A stretch of DNA of 64,000 nt from contig JALGPY010000003.1 of NCBI GenBank assembly GCA_023055425.1, positions 17,853,001 to 17,917,000 of the forward strand. The letters are read 5' to 3'. Below, in pieces: positions 47,079 to 57,700 of the stretch. The DNA comes from Linanthus parryae (taxonomy: Eukaryota > Streptophyta > Magnoliopsida > Ericales > Polemoniaceae). Each line of letters starts with the position of its first letter. The first letter of the stretch is position 1. Position numbers and translations under genes: made by a program. Below the pieces are notes generated by a model. It worked only from the letters and a program-made list of their open reading frames with translations. It was not told the origin of the DNA and searched no databases.

Positions 47079-48153
47079 TTAGACTAAGCTTTGTCCTCGA
47101 AGCTTGGACGGGTTGCTAGGGTCTAAGTGGTTTCCTAAATGAGACGCACAGAGATTAAGGTTAGAATGCTTACCTTTTGTATTGTTCAGTGCTTGTGCCT
47201 CTGTTTTGCTCAACACAAAGACTTGTCCAGGCGGCCTCTGGTTGGTTCCATTTCGGTTATCGTTTCCAGCTTGGTTGTTTCCATCATTGTCTACGTTCCT
47301 GTTTTTTCCTCCACTCTTGTTGCCATTTCCATTGTTTTTGTTTTTCCGGAACCAATCTCCTTCATCGTGATTATTCTGTCGGTAACCATTCCCATTCTGA
47401 TTCTGTCGATTTCCTTGGTAACCTCGCCCATCGTTCTGGTCATTCCAGTTGTTGTACCTTCTACTGTCGTTCTTTCGTTGCACTGCCATCTTTCTTTTCT
47501 CACATTCATATCCCCTATGACCTAATATGCCACAATAGTTGCATGCTACCTTGTTTCCATTACAATCAACTCCTGGATGATCCCCGTTGCAGCTCCTACA
47601 GTTGTAATGACAATTGGGCCTTGCCATCTGGTTTTGATTCTGATTCCCTAAACTTTCCCTGACATAGGACGCTTGTCCGCTCCTTGGTTGTTCCTGCCTT
47701 GTCCATAGTTTTCATCCTCTTGGCTCTCTTCTTTTGTTGTGTCATCACCTGATCGACTCTCCAGATGTTGGCAGCTATTCCATAGGCCTCATAGAGCGTG
47801 TCATAGGTTCTGGTGAGCATGGTCCTCTGAATCTCATGCTTCAGACCTCCGATGAAACGAGTGACCAAGCGCCTTTCGGTAGGCACAGTATCTTTCCCGA
47901 AACGAGCTAACTCCACGAACTTTTCGTAGTGGTCAGTCACTGAATCATTTCCTTGCTCCAAGGCAATGAACTCCTGGTACTTTTGCTCCTTAACATGCTC
48001 CGGATAAAAGACGATTCTCAGTACAGTCTTCAGGGCCTCGCAGTTAAAACCTTCTTGAGCCATGAACCTTGCTCGATTGGCAGTCCACGAGTTGTCATCT
48101 TTTCCCTTGAATTAGAACGCTGCCTCCTTAACTTTTCAAGCTTCTGGGCATTC
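47079..48153 (-). pseudogene. Gag of the TR-GAG element, copy B, C-terminal three-quarters
   Basis: Same gag as copy A, with the C-terminal 182 codons open (47627-47079), including both knuckles (CRSCNGDHPGVDC and CNYCGILGHRGYEC). The TAA (47079-47081) abuts the purine tract. A frameshift near 47600 separates it from the core (48063-47596). The N-terminal part lies at 63207-63443 beyond the nested insertion. Confidence 0.83.
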
Positions 48154-49280
48154 TTTTGATTATTTTCTAGCTCGCAAGTGGACGAGGTCAGAAGTAATAA
48201 AGTTGGTAAGTCAATACCGTGAATTTATCGAACCCAAGGGACCAATGTGTGGAGAGTACTAGTTACTAATTTCTTAGGCACTCTTAAAGCTAACAAAGTA
48301 ATAGATGATTTTATGAACTAACTAGCTAATTTTCATAAACTAAACGATAACTAAAATTGAAGGGATAATAAGATAAAGGTTAGGGTTAAGGCGATTTGAT
48401 GCAAGTTTTCACTTATTGACTTGACAACTTTGAAACACCTATGATTTTGAAGTTCTAGGACTTGAATGTTCCTAATTGACCTCTCTCAAGCGACAACTAG
48501 GCTCCTAACTGACAAGAAATAGAGATCTCTCGATTCACTAGATACAAGTAATTAGGGGTTAAGCACTTATTTTCACTCAATACATGTCCACCTAAGGCGT
48601 GCAACTATCTCTCGATCTTGTACACGAGCAACAAAGATTCAATTCCACTCCTTACAATCCCAAGTTAATCTCTCTCAAGCAATAACTAGGGTTCCTAATC
48701 ATCTAGCAAGTGATCAAGTTGCCACGAGCATGAAGCACAATGAAATTGATTGAAATCAACAAAACTCATAGCATTAAGGCATCAATCCATGAATCAGAAT
48801 AATCCAAGTCATAAAGATCCAAGCATACTTCAAATCCCAAACCATAACATAAAATATAAGCTATCATAATGAAGTTATGAAGATACACAAGAAGAGGAGA
48901 AGAAAATATAAAAATGATTGAGAGAAAGGAAGAAGAACTCATGATTCGGCTTCCATTAAGCTCTCTCCATCTTCCTAAGCGTTCTCCATACTTTCTTGTG
49001 TGTTCCTCATCTTCCTTAGGACTTCGTCTCCTGAATAATGGCTGAATACAGCCTTTTATAGGTCTAAAATACGTCCTTAGAGGGTTTGGATACGTTTTTA
49101 TAATGTTTTGGCCGAAATTCCACTTTTGCCACTCGTAATTCTAGACAAATTTTGAAGCTGATTTTGCGCAGGCCTTTTCTCACTCACCCGGATAGCGAAT
49201 TGGGCTCATTTTATATCGTTGGAAAGCCCGTGATGTCTACTTTCCAATGGAGCAAGCCTTGATCCAAAAATGAGTGTCTA
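48154..49280 (-). repeat. Non-autonomous element left (3') LTR, part 1
   Basis: Matches 61720 to about 62846; the second base is T instead of G. It contains a sense-strand TATAAAAGG box at 49052-49060. It ends GTCTA, the duplication of Copia-4. Confidence 0.88.
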
Positions 49281-49748
49281 TGAAGGAAGGGCATGATCTA
49301 TCACATACAGATCTACAACATGAATTATAGCGGAAGATTCATGTGTTTACCTTGTCTTCCTTAGCTCCTATGCGCAACGGATGATCGTAGATTGCTTGCT
49401 TTCACGTGCTCTTCTTGCTCCCACAATCTGGCTCGAATCTCTAGGACGAGAGCTCTGATCCACACCAAGTTCCACCCAATGGAGGCTAGTTGAAGAGAGA
49501 GTCTAGGGTTTACTGTATTATGATCAGCACATGATCTCTACAGTATTGTGTATTATTATGTCTCTAGCACTCATAATAATGTAGGAGGCTGTCTCCTTAT
49601 ATAGACAGACTTATACCTAATTGCAACGTAACCCCTAGGGTTGATGTCCTTGCTACTAACCCCATAAGGTTTGAGCTTGTCTCACCTAAACCCATAAGTT
49701 TAGGATAATTGCATTGGGCACCCCACATGGGCGCACCAAATGCTAACA
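49281..49748 (-). repeat. Copia-4 3' LTR
   Basis: 468 bp, apparently identical to 56873-57340. A sense-strand TATATAAG box lies at 49596-49603. Confidence 0.95.
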
Positions 49749-52700
49749 TCTCCCACTCGCACAGTGGGGTTGCACAAATACAGTAGTTCTAGTCTCCCTC
49801 AATCTCCAACTATTATCATCTGCCAAAGTGTTATGTGGCCTTGGTGTGTGACTGTGAGAGAACCTGCATTTCGGGAGATCCATACTCTAAACTCATACGA
49901 GACGAGCTAGCAGCAGGCGCACTCAACCCTCAAGAAATAATGCAATACATATATATATATCTCGTATCCCCCAGATTCTGTATATTGTCATCTCATAGAC
50001 CATGAGCACCTACCTTGTCCCGAAGGTCGTGCATCAATGAGTCTATATCTCCTTTATTATATTCATATCCTGCATGATCCCATAAGATCTTGTAGGTGGG
50101 CCCAATGAATATGATAAAGAGCGATGCAATTAGAATCTTCCTTTCTATCCATTGTCGCTTTGATTCGGAGTCAGCTGCTTTCCTAGCAATGTCCTGGTAG
50201 GCCGAATCATTCATAGCCGTGAGGTGTCACGCTAAAGTAGCACCACCGAACCGTCTCTCCCCGACATGGATGAAAGTACTAAGGGTATACCGTGTCAATC
50301 ATTCTTATATGATCGACGAGGCTCACACGGCGAGGAAACTCAGGGACTAGTTCTACTCGCCACCTCATGTCACTCATAAGCACGCGTTATCTCATAAGAT
50401 GTGCGCCATAGTGTTTGGACTCTATCAGAGCACATGTCCTATCCCATAGGGACCACTATACAGATGTAAGTCCAACAGCCCATATGACTATTAACCCGAG
50501 TACTGAGTGTTGCACATATGCAATCGAAATCAGTTCTCTCATCTGGCTTTCTTTACGCAGACTATACATGGTTCGGGGTAGTAACCATGCTCGAATGGTC
50601 ATAATCCAATCTCACCTTGGAACTTATTCCAATGCGACAAATGAATCCGTCTGACAGGGTCTTGCACTATTGATTGATGTCCAGCTCTTGTCATAGGCCA
50701 TGCGCCTCATATGACAGGAGTCATCATATCATAGGCTTCTAGCGCTTATCGGGATTCTGTCTCATCTTCTACTCACCTAGACAATCCAGGATATTGTAAA
50801 GGCGGTTGCTCGTGTGAGAGAGTCAACCTAGTGTCCGCGCGACATGTTCTATGCTAGTACAGGATATGTAAACGTATCATACACGTATCGAAACAACATG
50901 TACCATAACAAATCCAATTAAAATCCAGTTATCAATGTCTCATATGTTCATCAATCATATCGCTAGTGATCGACTACCGAGTCCCAATTTTCTAAAGCAA
51001 TCCACAAAGACGACTCTTATGTGGTTTAGGAATGGGAGGTGCCTATAATCTGGCCCGTAGTCAATCTAATCCAAGATTACTCTTTCGGTAGTTATTTCAC
51101 CTTTGTGAAAACAGTACCTTTTTCTATATGTTTGGCTTTGTCAAAGTACTGTAGCCGTACACTAGTACTACAGGTTGGTTGACAGCTCATATGCTTATCA
51201 GAAACCTCCTTATCCAAACATGTTTCTGTCCGGTGACAGAATAGGCAATCGTGCTTCGCTTCCATGATCGATGGAGCGGTCTAATACGATTTTGCAACAC
51301 TTATGCTGCAACTCCATGCGATATCATCTAGCATGGGTTATGGCCTGAGGCGGATCTACGTGCATCTAGGTCCCCAACCTAGTCAGCATGCATAGCAGGC
51401 TAGTCGAAGCATCATCTCCGATAGTCATAGCACATGATCCTTCGTATAGAGTATCCTTTTGGTTGCAATCCAGTGTCTTAAGTTAGATTTCCTGAAATCC
51501 ACTCTTCCGATTACATGAGGTTTGTGGGGTCTCATTATATACCATAGTATATAGCAGACTCACACTGCATCGGGCACTTTGGTTATTTGGTCAACCTAGT
51601 ATGGTGTCTTCTAGGGCACATATTCAGGCTCATAGAGTCTTGCAACAAGCTATAGGAGTATCACATGGCCTCGGGTCCATAACATGGAATCGTTCAAAGT
51701 ATCTTCTTGTTGCCCGCCTTATGCGCCAATATAAGAAGTCCTTTTGAACGTACAAGAGTGCATCTCGCCCTTCTAATATCCTTCGTTACAAATCGAAAGG
51801 ATAACCACCCTATAGTGGATGTGAAATAGTCCTTAGACTCTCCTGGAAAATAGTGTGTCATTGATAATAAGTGATATAATCATCTACTCTCTACTACTGA
51901 GAGTGATATGCAGCGGTTTTTCATCCATTGATAAAATGTTGCTGATTTAGAGGACCAATTAAGATCACCATAGGCTTAATTAGCTTGCACCTATTTGTGC
52001 ATTTGATCATACATCTCGAAACCCTGTGGTCGAGTCATACATATCACCTCTCTGATTTCTCTATCGAGAAATTCAGTTGTCACGTTTATCGAGGATGGGG
52101 CCTTATTTCCATCATCACAACTATTTCCGATATCTCTGCAAGTCGTATGCCTTACTATGCTTCCGCCTGTGTCACTCTGACTGACCTTGGAAATACATTC
52201 ATTTCCAATAGTATAATATCCAGTCGGAAAAGTCAACATAGCCTTAAACTTGGTTGTTCTTTACAGACTCTAACTTTTCCTGTAAAGGTTACCTTTCATT
52301 CTTCATAATTAGGGAACGATAAGGCATAGTATTCTATCCTATCGATTATGCAAGGTGATCCTTAAGATCATCCCTTCGATCTCAAACAGTCGATGGGATA
52401 TGCTCCTACGAGCAATTCCTTTGCATTGGAGGATCATAATTTGCTCTCACCCCTATGGATGGGCACCTCGCTTAGAAAGTCACTCCCACTGTCCAAAGGA
52501 TCCTTGAGGGACTAATTCCTCATAATGGACTAAGGAACAGGGTATTTTCTAGCGGTTCCTCCATGCTCGCCGAGATCATCATCTCTACGAACATTCCCTT
52601 AACTATGGGCATCTCATATACATCTTGTGAATCCATTTGCGTTATACTACTAATCGGCTGTTGCGGTTCGAATAAGTAACCCCCTAGAGTACTCCGAATA

Positions 52701-52827
52701 GTATGGGAAGGAATGTTACTCCATGAAGATACATTTCTTCCATCTAGGGTTTTAATTCCTTCTTGTCAGGTGATGAAATATCCCGGGGCAATATCCTAGG
52801 TTTCATCATTTTCTTGCGTGGTGACTA
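49749..52827 (-). pseudogene. Copia-4 decayed RT/RNase H region and 3' noncoding sequence
   Basis: About 3.1 kb with no long frame, in the place of the second half of pol. A remnant of RT is readable on the minus strand at about 52070-51991 (FLDREIREVICMTRPQGFE, comparable to the Copia RT segment ending MTQPEGF). The right part, 52358-52752, is a diverged repeat of 52826-53215. The rest could not be assigned; the PPT is at the left edge. Confidence 0.7.
52358..52752 (-). repeat. Diverged tandem copy of the Copia-4 integrase tail
   Basis: Aligns by eye to 52826-53215 (offset about 468 bp) over the integrase C-terminal and linker region, with many substitutions. Matching blocks include CATCCCTTCGAT/CTTCCCTTCGAT and CGGCTGTTGCG in both. 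Confidence 0.7.
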
Positions 52828-55230
52828 TCATGTCTTCCCTTCGATGTCAAATCGTCGACGGGGTACGCTCCAAAGAGCGATCCAACGCAAAGAGGGTCCT
52901 TCTTCAGCATTATCACCATATGTGATGGGCTGCTCACTAGGTAAGACGCTCCCACTGTTCTCAAGATCCATAGGAACAAATTCCTCTTGAGTAGTGGTGA
53001 ATTGAGTGTCATCTAGTGGCTCCTCTTGCTCGTAGAGAATGCCATCTCCACGAGCTTCTCCCTGACTAGGAAAATCTCCCTCGAGAAATTCAACATCTCG
53101 CGACTCCATCTCTGTTAGACTGCCATCCGGCTGTTGCGCTATGAATACGTAACCCTTAGAGTGCTCAGAGTATCGAATGAAGATGCACTTCTTTCCTCTA
53201 GCACCCAATTTCCCATGGACATGGGAGACGTTACGTACATAGGCAGCCGACCCCCATGGCCTAAGGTGACCCAATTCGGGTTGCCTTTTGGTCCACATCT
53301 CGTAAGGGGTTGTGGCTACAGACTTGGTGGGCACACGGTTCAGTATGTATGTGGCAGTCATCAATGCATCTCCCCAAAAGGAGATTGGCAGATTCGCATT
53401 TGCCATCATACTACGAACCATCTCTAACAGTGTTCTATTCCTTCTTTCCGCTACACCATTTTGCTGCGGTGTGAAGGGAATAGTCAACTGCCTCACTATT
53501 CCTTTTTCCTCACAGAGCTCCTTAAATTGCTCGGATAGATACTCACGTCCTCGGTCTGTCCTAAGAGCCTTAACTCTTTTGTCCAGTTGGTTTTCTACCT
53601 CTTGTAGGAACTTTCTGAAGCACCCTAGTGCCTCAGACTTATGTGTCATCAAGTACACATAACCGAAACGAGTGTGATCATCTATAAATGTGATGAAATA
53701 GCGAGCACCATGTCTAGCTCTAACATTTAATGGACCGCAAACATCAGAATGAATAAGTTGTAAAGGCTCAGTAGCCCTTACTGCTTTACCGAACCGTTTG
53801 CGTTTGGCTTTCCCTGCAAGGCGACACTCACATACAGGTAAAGATATCTTGGACATATTTCCAAGTAGGCCTGCCCTGGCCAGCCTGTTCATCCTGTCCT
53901 GTCCTATATGTCCCAATCTAGCATGCCATCTAGTGGAATCAACATCACTAGAAGACGTAATGAATGAACAAGAATCATAAACATCACCAAAGCTAGAACC
54001 AATAATGTCTAGATAAAATAAACCACGAGAAATCAAAGCAGTGCCAAAAGATGAATTGCCACAAAACAGTTTGGCAACTCTACCCTCAAAAACAAGTCTG
54101 TAATCCATATCCATAAGTCTAGAAACTGAAACTAAATTCTTGCGTGCATCAGGAGCGTAAAGAACATCATGAAGGACAAGCGTCTCTCCAGACCTCATCT
54201 TCAGCTGATATGTGCCAATGCCCACTACATCAATGAAGGAGTTGTTCCCCATGTACACTCTTCTACTGCCCACTGGTACTCGCCTATAATCCGTGCACGC
54301 GTCACGATCGCATGCTAGGTGGTCACTCGCACCTGAATCCAAAACCCACTCATTAGGGGAATCAGCAATATAAACTTGACTTATAACAAAACAGTCAGAG
54401 TTTGGATTATAGTGTACCTTTGGCTCGGTGCAATCACGAGCAAAGTGGCCATATGCCTGACAGTTGAAGCACTTAACTCGTTTCATGTTTCTGGACCTCC
54501 GTCCCACTTGGCTTTTACTGATCTTTGGGCGTGGGCCCAATTGGCCTCTCGGGTCGTATCCCGCATCGCTCCCACTCGGCCCAGTGGCCAAGAATGAGCT
54601 CTCTACCTCCAGTGTTGAGCTGCTAGTTCTGGCAAAATCCAGTCTATGATCTTCGAACAATAGATATCGTTTGGCATCTCCAAACGTTCTAATATCTTCT
54701 GAATCAGCCAACACCTGTCTCACGGGTTCCCATGACTTTGGTAGAGATGTCCTCACAGCTCTAAGTTGCCTTTCATCGGACAATTCATACCCAGAATTAA
54801 TAAGCTCAGTAATATAAAAAGATAAGGCCCTTAGGTGCTTTTCCATAGAGTCACAATCTTTCTTCACCACAGTGGTAAGCATCCTCAATAGGTATTGCTC
54901 ACGGAAACTATCGGTTATCCCATATCGTGCCAGAATGTCTTCCCAAAACTTACTCGCGTAGTCAATCTCGATTGACTCTAGGAGTTCAAATCTCACTAGA
55001 TCCATCAATTCTAGGCATGCAATGTTGTCATCAACTTTCCATTTCTGGTAAGCCTCAACATCACGCCTATATGCCTCAGTTGGGCCTCCTTCGGGCTCCA
55101 AAGGCTCGATCTTTGACACATGCAAGTGCTCAGACAAATCCAGCTCTAGGAAGCGGACAATCACGCTTCTATACCACGTATGGAAATTATCCTCGTTCAG
55201 TATTACAGCAGTTTCAAGTAGTTGAGTCAT
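52828..55230 (-). CDS. Copia-4 gag-protease-integrase polyprotein, about 800 codons
   Basis: Intact minus-strand frame. The start at 55230 (MTQLLETAV) is preferred; an in-frame ATG at 55275 is further upstream. From the preferred start: gag core (to about 215), zinc knuckle CFNCQAYGHFARDC (about 263-276), aspartic protease WVLDSGASDH (about 298), integrase HHCC finger (HARLGH to CEC), then Asp in HSDVCGPLN, Asp in RTDRGREYLS and Glu in QQNGVAERRNRT. It stops at 52828, just after the integrase C-terminal linker, where intact Copia polyproteins continue for ~500 residues of RT and RNase H. It could supply capsid, protease and integrase but no DNA synthesis. It resembles the Tork group. Confidence 0.9.
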   Translation of the reverse strand: MTQLLETAVILNEDNFHTWYRSVIVRFLELDLSEHLHVSKIEPLEPEGGPTEAYRRDVEAYQKWKVDDNIACLELMDLVRFELLESIEIDYASKFWEDILARYGITDSFREQYLLRMLTTVVKKDCDSMEKHLRALSFYITELINSGYELSDERQLRAVRTSLPKSWEPVRQVLADSEDIRTFGDAKRYLLFEDHRLDFARTSSSTLEVESSFLATGPSGSDAGYDPRGQLGPRPKISKSQVGRRSRNMKRVKCFNCQAYGHFARDCTEPKVHYNPNSDCFVISQVYIADSPNEWVLDSGASDHLACDRDACTDYRRVPVGSRRVYMGNNSFIDVVGIGTYQLKMRSGETLVLHDVLYAPDARKNLVSVSRLMDMDYRLVFEGRVAKLFCGNSSFGTALISRGLFYLDIIGSSFGDVYDSCSFITSSSDVDSTRWHARLGHIGQDRMNRLARAGLLGNMSKISLPVCECRLAGKAKRKRFGKAVRATEPLQLIHSDVCGPLNVRARHGARYFITFIDDHTRFGYVYLMTHKSEALGCFRKFLQEVENQLDKRVKALRTDRGREYLSEQFKELCEEKGIVRQLTIPFTPQQNGVAERRNRTLLEMVRSMMANANLPISFWGDALMTATYILNRVPTKSVATTPYEMWTKRQPELGHLRPWGSAAYVRNVSHVHGKLGARGKKCIFIRYSEHSKGYVFIAQQPDGSLTEMESRDVEFLEGDFPSQGEARGDGILYEQEEPLDDTQFTTTQEEFVPMDLENSGSVLPSEQPITYGDNAEEGPSLRWIALWSVPRRRFDIEGKT

Positions 55231-56858
55231 CGTAACTGAAAAATATGAGACAAAGCGGAAGTTAATTACTAGCATTTGTTTTTAGCTCCTACAAACATTT
55301 AGATAAGATTAAAATTTCATAGTTCTTCATAAGGACTCCACCAAAACCTAGTGGCAATTCTAGGAATCAAATATCGTCACTTACGATTCCCCATTAATTT
55401 TAATCCTCTCTTAATGTGAGCTCTTTCGTTTTAGTTCTTTAGCATGCGAGGTTATACAGTTATATCCAATCACACGCAGTTATAACATAAAACAAGCATA
55501 AGCATAAATAAATATGCAATGGATGTGGCCCCTAAGGTGAACTCCCACTATTGAGAGTACGTCTTGAGCAAGTCTTGAACTTCTCGCCTCATGGATCTCG
55601 CCTCATCTCGAGTGCTCCTTGAAGCTTCCCTGTTCGTCTCTTTGCTCCATGCACCTCGCGCCATAGCTTTTGGTTTGGCCACCTCTCTTGAAGCTTCTAT
55701 TCTTCAATCTTCACTAAATATCTTATTTCTAATAAGAAGTAACCTCTAATAGGCGATTTAGATGAGAAGAGAAGACAATAGAGTATGTAGAGAGGCACGA
55801 CACGCAGGCCGTATTTTGATTGATTACATATTCAAAACCAAAACCAAATATAAAACCATCTAAGCCACATCCATGCATCAAACACATCCATTCAACCCAC
55901 AACAGCATGTATAATAATAAAATAAACATACTGGAATTTTCTGGAAATTTCCAGAATTAAAGAATAATTACTTAAAATTATTAAGCAATAAATCAATCAA
56001 CTAATAAGATCGAAAATTTCTCCCAACTACCTAGGATCTCACCTCCTATCTCATAAGGTAGGGAAAAATGTCCTAAGTCTCCAGAAAAAATTTGGGCTCA
56101 AAACAGTGTGTTTAAGGACGTCTAACTGCCTCGGGAAGTGTGCTAAACACTAAAATAATAAAATTTTATGTTTTTCCAAAAATTATGAAAAATTCCCAGA
56201 AAATAGGAAATTTAATTCTGAGCATATAGAAAAAAATTTGGCGAAAAATAGTGGCCGGAGGAGGGTTCACGCGCCGACGTCGGCCGAGTGCCACGTCAGC
56301 GTGCCATGTGGCATGCCACGTCAGCCACGTGCTGACGTCAGCTGCCACGTCACCCTCCACGTCACCATGCCACGTCAGCAGCCCACATTGCTGCCACGTC
56401 ACCTGCCACGTCAAATTCCACGTCAGCCCTAGGGCCACGTCAGCAGCCGCCGCCAGCCCTTTGGCGCGTGCGGCGCGTGGCCGCGCGTGGAGGCGGCGTC
56501 GGTGGCGCGTGAGGCCCACGCGCCGCCTTCCCGGCCTCCGTTTCCGGCGATCTTTACATCGTTGGAATCGTCTTTTCACGTAGATCAAGATTATGTATTC
56601 AAAACCCAATTTTAACATGTTTTGAAAAAATCTTTTTACTGCTCAGATCAATCAGTCCAGATTTATACTGTTTCGAATCTTAGAAAATTCATAACTAATT
56701 CTCTGTTCGTCCAAAAATTATAAAATTTATATTTCTGGAATCCTTGTGAAAAACCCTATCTAACCATATAGGTTTTACTAACAGATTAGGAAATTTCAAA
56801 AACTCGAATTTTTTATCTGATTCGGGAATGCATAACGAGGCACGAAAAACAAGCCTAA
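55231..56858 (-). other. Copia-4 leader between primer site and gag
   Basis: About 1.6 kb with no supported gene. It contains the CCACGTCA array and a GC-rich block at 56230-56550. Frames there (for example 56166-56618) follow the repeat and are not credible proteins. Confidence 0.65.
56291..56442 (-). promoter_or_regulatory. Array of nine CCACGTCA (sense TGACGTGG) ACGT-core sites
   Basis: Exact sites start at 56291, 56316, 56345, 56357, 56370, 56394, 56406, 56418 and 56435. There is also a G-box-like CCACGTGC at 56325 and a palindromic TGACGTCA at 56333. Much of the block has a 12-bp period. TGACGTG(G/A) is a known plant bZIP recognition sequence, including the unfolded-protein-response type. 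Position: leader of Copia-4, about 430-580 bp inside its 5' LTR. Confidence 0.7.
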
Positions 56859-56871
56859 GGCTCTGATACCA
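56859..56871 (-). other. Copia-4 primer binding site
   Basis: Sense strand TGGTATCAGAGCC, one base inside the 5' LTR edge at 56873; the standard initiator Met tRNA site. Confidence 0.88.
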
Positions 56872-56872
56872 A

Positions 56873-57340
56873 TGAAGGAAGGGCATGATCTATCACATAC
56901 AGATCTACAACATGAATTATAGCGGAAGATTCATGTGTTTACCTTGTCTTCCTTAGCTCCTATGCGCAACGGATGATCGTAGATTGCTTGCTTTCACGTG
57001 CTCTTCTTGCTCCCACAATCTGGCTCGAATCTCTAGGACGAGAGCTCTGATCCACACCAAGTTCCACCCAATGGAGGCTAGTTGAAGAGAGAGTCTAGGG
57101 TTTACTGTATTATGATCAGCACATGATCTCTACAGTATTGTGTATTATTATGTCTCTAGCACTCATAATAATGTAGGAGGCTGTCTCCTTATATAGACAG
57201 ACTTATACCTAATTGCAACGTAACCCCTAGGGTTGATGTCCTTGCTACTAACCCCATAAGGTTTGAGCTTGTCTCACCTAAACCCATAAGTTTAGGATAA
57301 TTGCATTGGGCACCCCACATGGGCGCACCAAATGCTAACA
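56873..57340 (-). repeat. Copia-4 5' LTR
   Basis: Pairs with 49281-49748 with no difference seen. A sense-strand TATATAAG box lies at 57188-57195. Confidence 0.95.
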
Positions 57341-57345
57341 GTCTA

Positions 57346-57700
57346 GCTCAAGATACAACCGAAAGAGTGAAGGCTGGTCCCGAACAACTTTTCCAACTCT
57401 TCTTCTTTTTGCGTCATCTTTTCTTCTATTTATCCAGATTCAAGCCAAGCATCTTCAAGCCTCTCATAAGCTCCTTCGCACCTATTTACCTGAGATACAC
57501 AACACTAAACTACTCGTGCAATTATCCTAGCAAATATGAGAGAAAGCATGTGCGAATAAGGTAGAAACTACAATTTTCACTCTTTGGCTTATAAATCATC
57601 AAATTCACATATTTGAGCATATATACCATATAAATCATACAAAATTAGCCTAATACGAGTAATAAACAAGCCTAATAATAACTCCTAATAAGAGTTATCA
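57346..57700 (-). repeat. Non-autonomous element left (3') LTR, part 2
   Basis: Continues 48154-49280 after Copia-4 and matches about 62847-63201. It ends AGTTATCA, followed by AACCCCCACACT, the complement of the purine tract. Confidence 0.88.

Larger units (their letters stand above)
49281..57340 (-). mobile_element. Copia-4, young minus-strand Copia element
   Basis: Two 468-bp LTRs (49281-49748 and 56873-57340) that I could not tell apart by eye, TGAAGGAAGG to ATGCTAACA, with GTCTA at 49276-49280 and 57341-57345. The Met-tRNA-type primer site is at 56859-56871 and the PPT (sense CGAGTGGGAGA) at 49749-49759. An intact gag-protease-integrase frame is present, but RT and RNase H are only remnants. 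It is the most recent insertion in the window and looks mobilised by another element's enzymes. Confidence 0.92.

Noticed and set aside
49993..50214. Minus-strand 73-codon frame with a hydrophobic segment
   Set aside because: It lies in the decayed 3' half of Copia-4, matches no Copia domain I know, and has no supporting context.
56166..56618. Frames rich in Thr-Trp or Cys-His-Val around the CCACGTCA block
   Set aside because: They arise from the 12-bp repeat and lack any domain.
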